This document shows, one piece after another, positions 13,366 through 14,992 of a stretch of 14,992 bases of DNA. The stretch comes from JBARCX01 sp049794535. Its GTDB lineage: Bacteria > Pseudomonadota > Gammaproteobacteria > Xanthomonadales > Rhodanobacteraceae. The stretch covers positions 1-14,992 of the forward strand of contig JBARCX010000009.1 of NCBI GenBank assembly GCA_049794535.1, written 5' to 3'. The notes under the pieces were generated by a model. That model did not search any database. It worked only from the letters and a program-made list of their open reading frames with translations, and had not been told where the DNA came from. The position numbers and the translations under genes are program-made. Positions within the stretch are counted from its first letter, which is position 1. Each line of letters opens with the position of its first letter.

Positions 13366-14955
13366 ATGAGCACGCCATCGCGTCATGCCACACACCTCGA
13401 TCACCCCCTGCCTGCCGGCGCGCGTTATATCGGCCCGCATAGCAGCCGCACACCGATCGAAGTCACGCTGGTCCTGCGTCGCAAAGGTAATAGCCCGACA
13501 CCTGCCGCATGGCCACGGTCGCCGGCTTGTCGCCGTGAGGATTACGGCACTCATTACGGCGCCGATCCAGCTGATGTCGAACGCCTTCGTACGTTCGCCC
13601 GCGAACAGGGCCTGAAAGAAACGGATTGCCAGATGCACCGTCGCACCCTGCGCCTGAGCGGCTCGGTGACAAAACTTCAACGTGCTTTCGGTGTGCAGCT
13701 GGGCCGTTACCAGCTCACCAGCCACAGCAAGTATTTCGTTGGGTGCACGCAAACACCCAAGCTCCCGCCGGAGCTGGCGTCATCCGTGCTCGCTGTGTTG
13801 GGGCTGGACCGGCGCCCAGTCGCCAAACCGCATTTTCGTAAACCGCTGACACAGCCGACTGTGAGCTACACCCCTCTACAGATCGGTCAGCTATACAACT
13901 TCCCCGCGAATACCGACGGCAGTGGTGAGGCCATCGGCATCATCGAGCTCGGTGGCGGCTTTAAGAAAACCGACTTCACGAAGTACTTCAAATCGCTTGG
14001 CATCAAGACGACCCCCTCGGTCACGGCGGTATCGGTGAACGGCGGCAAGAACCAGCCTGGCAGCGATGCTGATGCGGAAGTGATGCTGGATATCGAAGTG
14101 ATCGGCGCACTGGCGCCGGCCGCGCAGATCATCGTCTATTTCTCACCGAATACCGACCAAGGCTTCTATGAGGCCATCTCACAAGCCGCACACGACAGCA
14201 CCTACAAGCCTTCGATCATCTCCATTAGCTGGGGCGGCCCGGAAAGTGGCTGGAGTGCCGCTTCGCTCGCCGCGATGCAAACAGCGCTGGAGGATGCCGT
14301 AGCGCTTGGCGTCACCGTAACGGTGGCGGCTGGCGACAACGGCTCCAGCGATGGCGAAACCGACGGGCAACCGCACGTCGATTTTCCTGCATCCAGCCCT
14401 TATTCCCTGGCCTGCGGCGGCACCACACTCGTGGCTAACGGCAGCACAATCCAGAGCGAAGTAGTGTGGAATGAAACCGCCACGAACGAAGGCGCCACCG
14501 GCGGTGGCGTCAGCATTGATTTCGCACTGCCCGCCTGGCAGAGCACAGCGAATGTTCCCAAGGCATCCAATAGCTTTGTCGGCCGTGGCGTGCCCGATAT
14601 AGCGGGCGATGCCGACCCGGACACCGGTTATCAGGTGCTCGTGGATGGTCAATCCCAAGTGCTCGGCGGCACCAGTGCGGTAGCCCCGCTATGGGCGGCC
14701 TTATTGGCACGCTGCAATCAATCGCTCGGGCGCTCGCTCGGTGACGTGCATCCTGCGCTCTACAGCATCAGTAGCCAGGCGTTTCACGACATCACCAGCG
14801 GCAACAACGGTAGCTATACGGCCGGCCCAGGCTGGGACCCTTGCACGGGCTTGGGCAGCCCTGATGGTGAGTCATTGCTCCAGGCATTGACCGCACTCGA
14901 TACGCCAACCAGCACGCCGACGAGCCACCCGACAACGCACAAAGCTCGCACCTAG
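13366..14955 (+). CDS. S53 family serine-carboxyl peptidase (sedolisin/kumamolisin type)
   Basis: A 529-residue acid-active endopeptidase with a self-cleaved propeptide. Residues 1 to about 160 match a pro-kumamolisin activation domain (IEVTLVLRRK; then LRLSGSVTKLQRAFGVQLGRY). The catalytic domain follows from about 165. Visible active-site residues are Glu-238 and Asp-242 (DAEVMLDIEVIGALAP), the oxyanion Asp-324 (VAAGDNGSSDG) and the nucleophile Ser-437 (GGTSAVAPLWA). Calcium-site residues are Asp-475/Ile-476 (FHDI) and Asp-491 in AGPGWDPCTGLG. All key residues are present, so it should be active. No signal peptide is visible: the first 40 residues are polar, as in some bacterial kumamolisins, so its export route is unclear. 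The C-terminal 20 residues are rich in Thr, Pro and Ser. GGAG lies 9 bases before the ATG. It is divergent from hemB; what follows it is outside the window. Confidence 0.95.
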   Translation: MSTPSRHATHLDHPLPAGARYIGPHSSRTPIEVTLVLRRKGNSPTPAAWPRSPACRREDYGTHYGADPADVERLRTFAREQGLKETDCQMHRRTLRLSGSVTKLQRAFGVQLGRYQLTSHSKYFVGCTQTPKLPPELASSVLAVLGLDRRPVAKPHFRKPLTQPTVSYTPLQIGQLYNFPANTDGSGEAIGIIELGGGFKKTDFTKYFKSLGIKTTPSVTAVSVNGGKNQPGSDADAEVMLDIEVIGALAPAAQIIVYFSPNTDQGFYEAISQAAHDSTYKPSIISISWGGPESGWSAASLAAMQTALEDAVALGVTVTVAAGDNGSSDGETDGQPHVDFPASSPYSLACGGTTLVANGSTIQSEVVWNETATNEGATGGGVSIDFALPAWQSTANVPKASNSFVGRGVPDIAGDADPDTGYQVLVDGQSQVLGGTSAVAPLWAALLARCNQSLGRSLGDVHPALYSISSQAFHDITSGNNGSYTAGPGWDPCTGLGSPDGESLLQALTALDTPTSTPTSHPTTHKART

Positions 14956-14992
14956 CCAAAGCGCACCCCAATCAATGTCGAGTTTCAACAGG

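Noticed and set aside
13279..13752. 157-codon minus-strand open frame opposite the start of the S53 peptidase
   Set aside because: It overlaps the conserved pro-domain on the other strand and has no recognisable motif or ribosome site.

Overview
The window looks like chromosome from a GC-rich gammaproteobacterium. The best guess is a member of the Xanthomonadales near Dyella, Rhodanobacter or Frateuria. This rests on gene style (coniferyl-aldehyde dehydrogenase, YcgL, magnesium-type HemB, a large membrane ankyrin protein, an S53 sedolisin) and on codon use, not on any database match. I see no rRNA, tRNA, CRISPR array, insertion sequence or phage gene. Nothing gene-free exceeds about 250 bases.

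Layout. Bases 1-342 (+) are the 3' end of a coniferyl-aldehyde dehydrogenase, which meets a FadL/OmpP1-type outer-membrane channel (409-1845, -) at a bidirectional terminator. Divergent from the channel is ycgL (2065-2391, +), followed by a 1164-residue membrane-anchored ankyrin-repeat protein (2486-5980, +). That gene appears to be read from a leaderless transcript. It converges on a minus-strand block read in the order LysR regulator (10005-9121), KefB/KefC-type K+/H+ antiporter (9031-7193) and glycosyltransferase family 9 / heptosyltransferase-like protein (7109-6015).

Divergent from the lysR gene is a tight plus-strand cassette: a carboxymuconolactone decarboxylase-family protein (10130-10456), a DUF4865 protein overlapping it by 4 bases (10453-11025), and a Pro-1 tautomerase (11067-11447). 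A LysR gene facing three small genes that resemble small-molecule enzymes, with dyad symmetry between them, reads as one substrate-responsive catabolic or detoxification unit with unknown substrate. This is the best candidate here for an undescribed system.

Next is an AT-rich orphan gene (12039-11518, -; about 42% GC by hand count against 60-70% around it), probably acquired. Then come hemB (13122-12130, -; magnesium-type porphobilinogen synthase) and, divergent from it, an S53 serine-carboxyl peptidase with a pro-kumamolisin domain but no signal peptide (13366-14955, +). The window ends in intergenic sequence.
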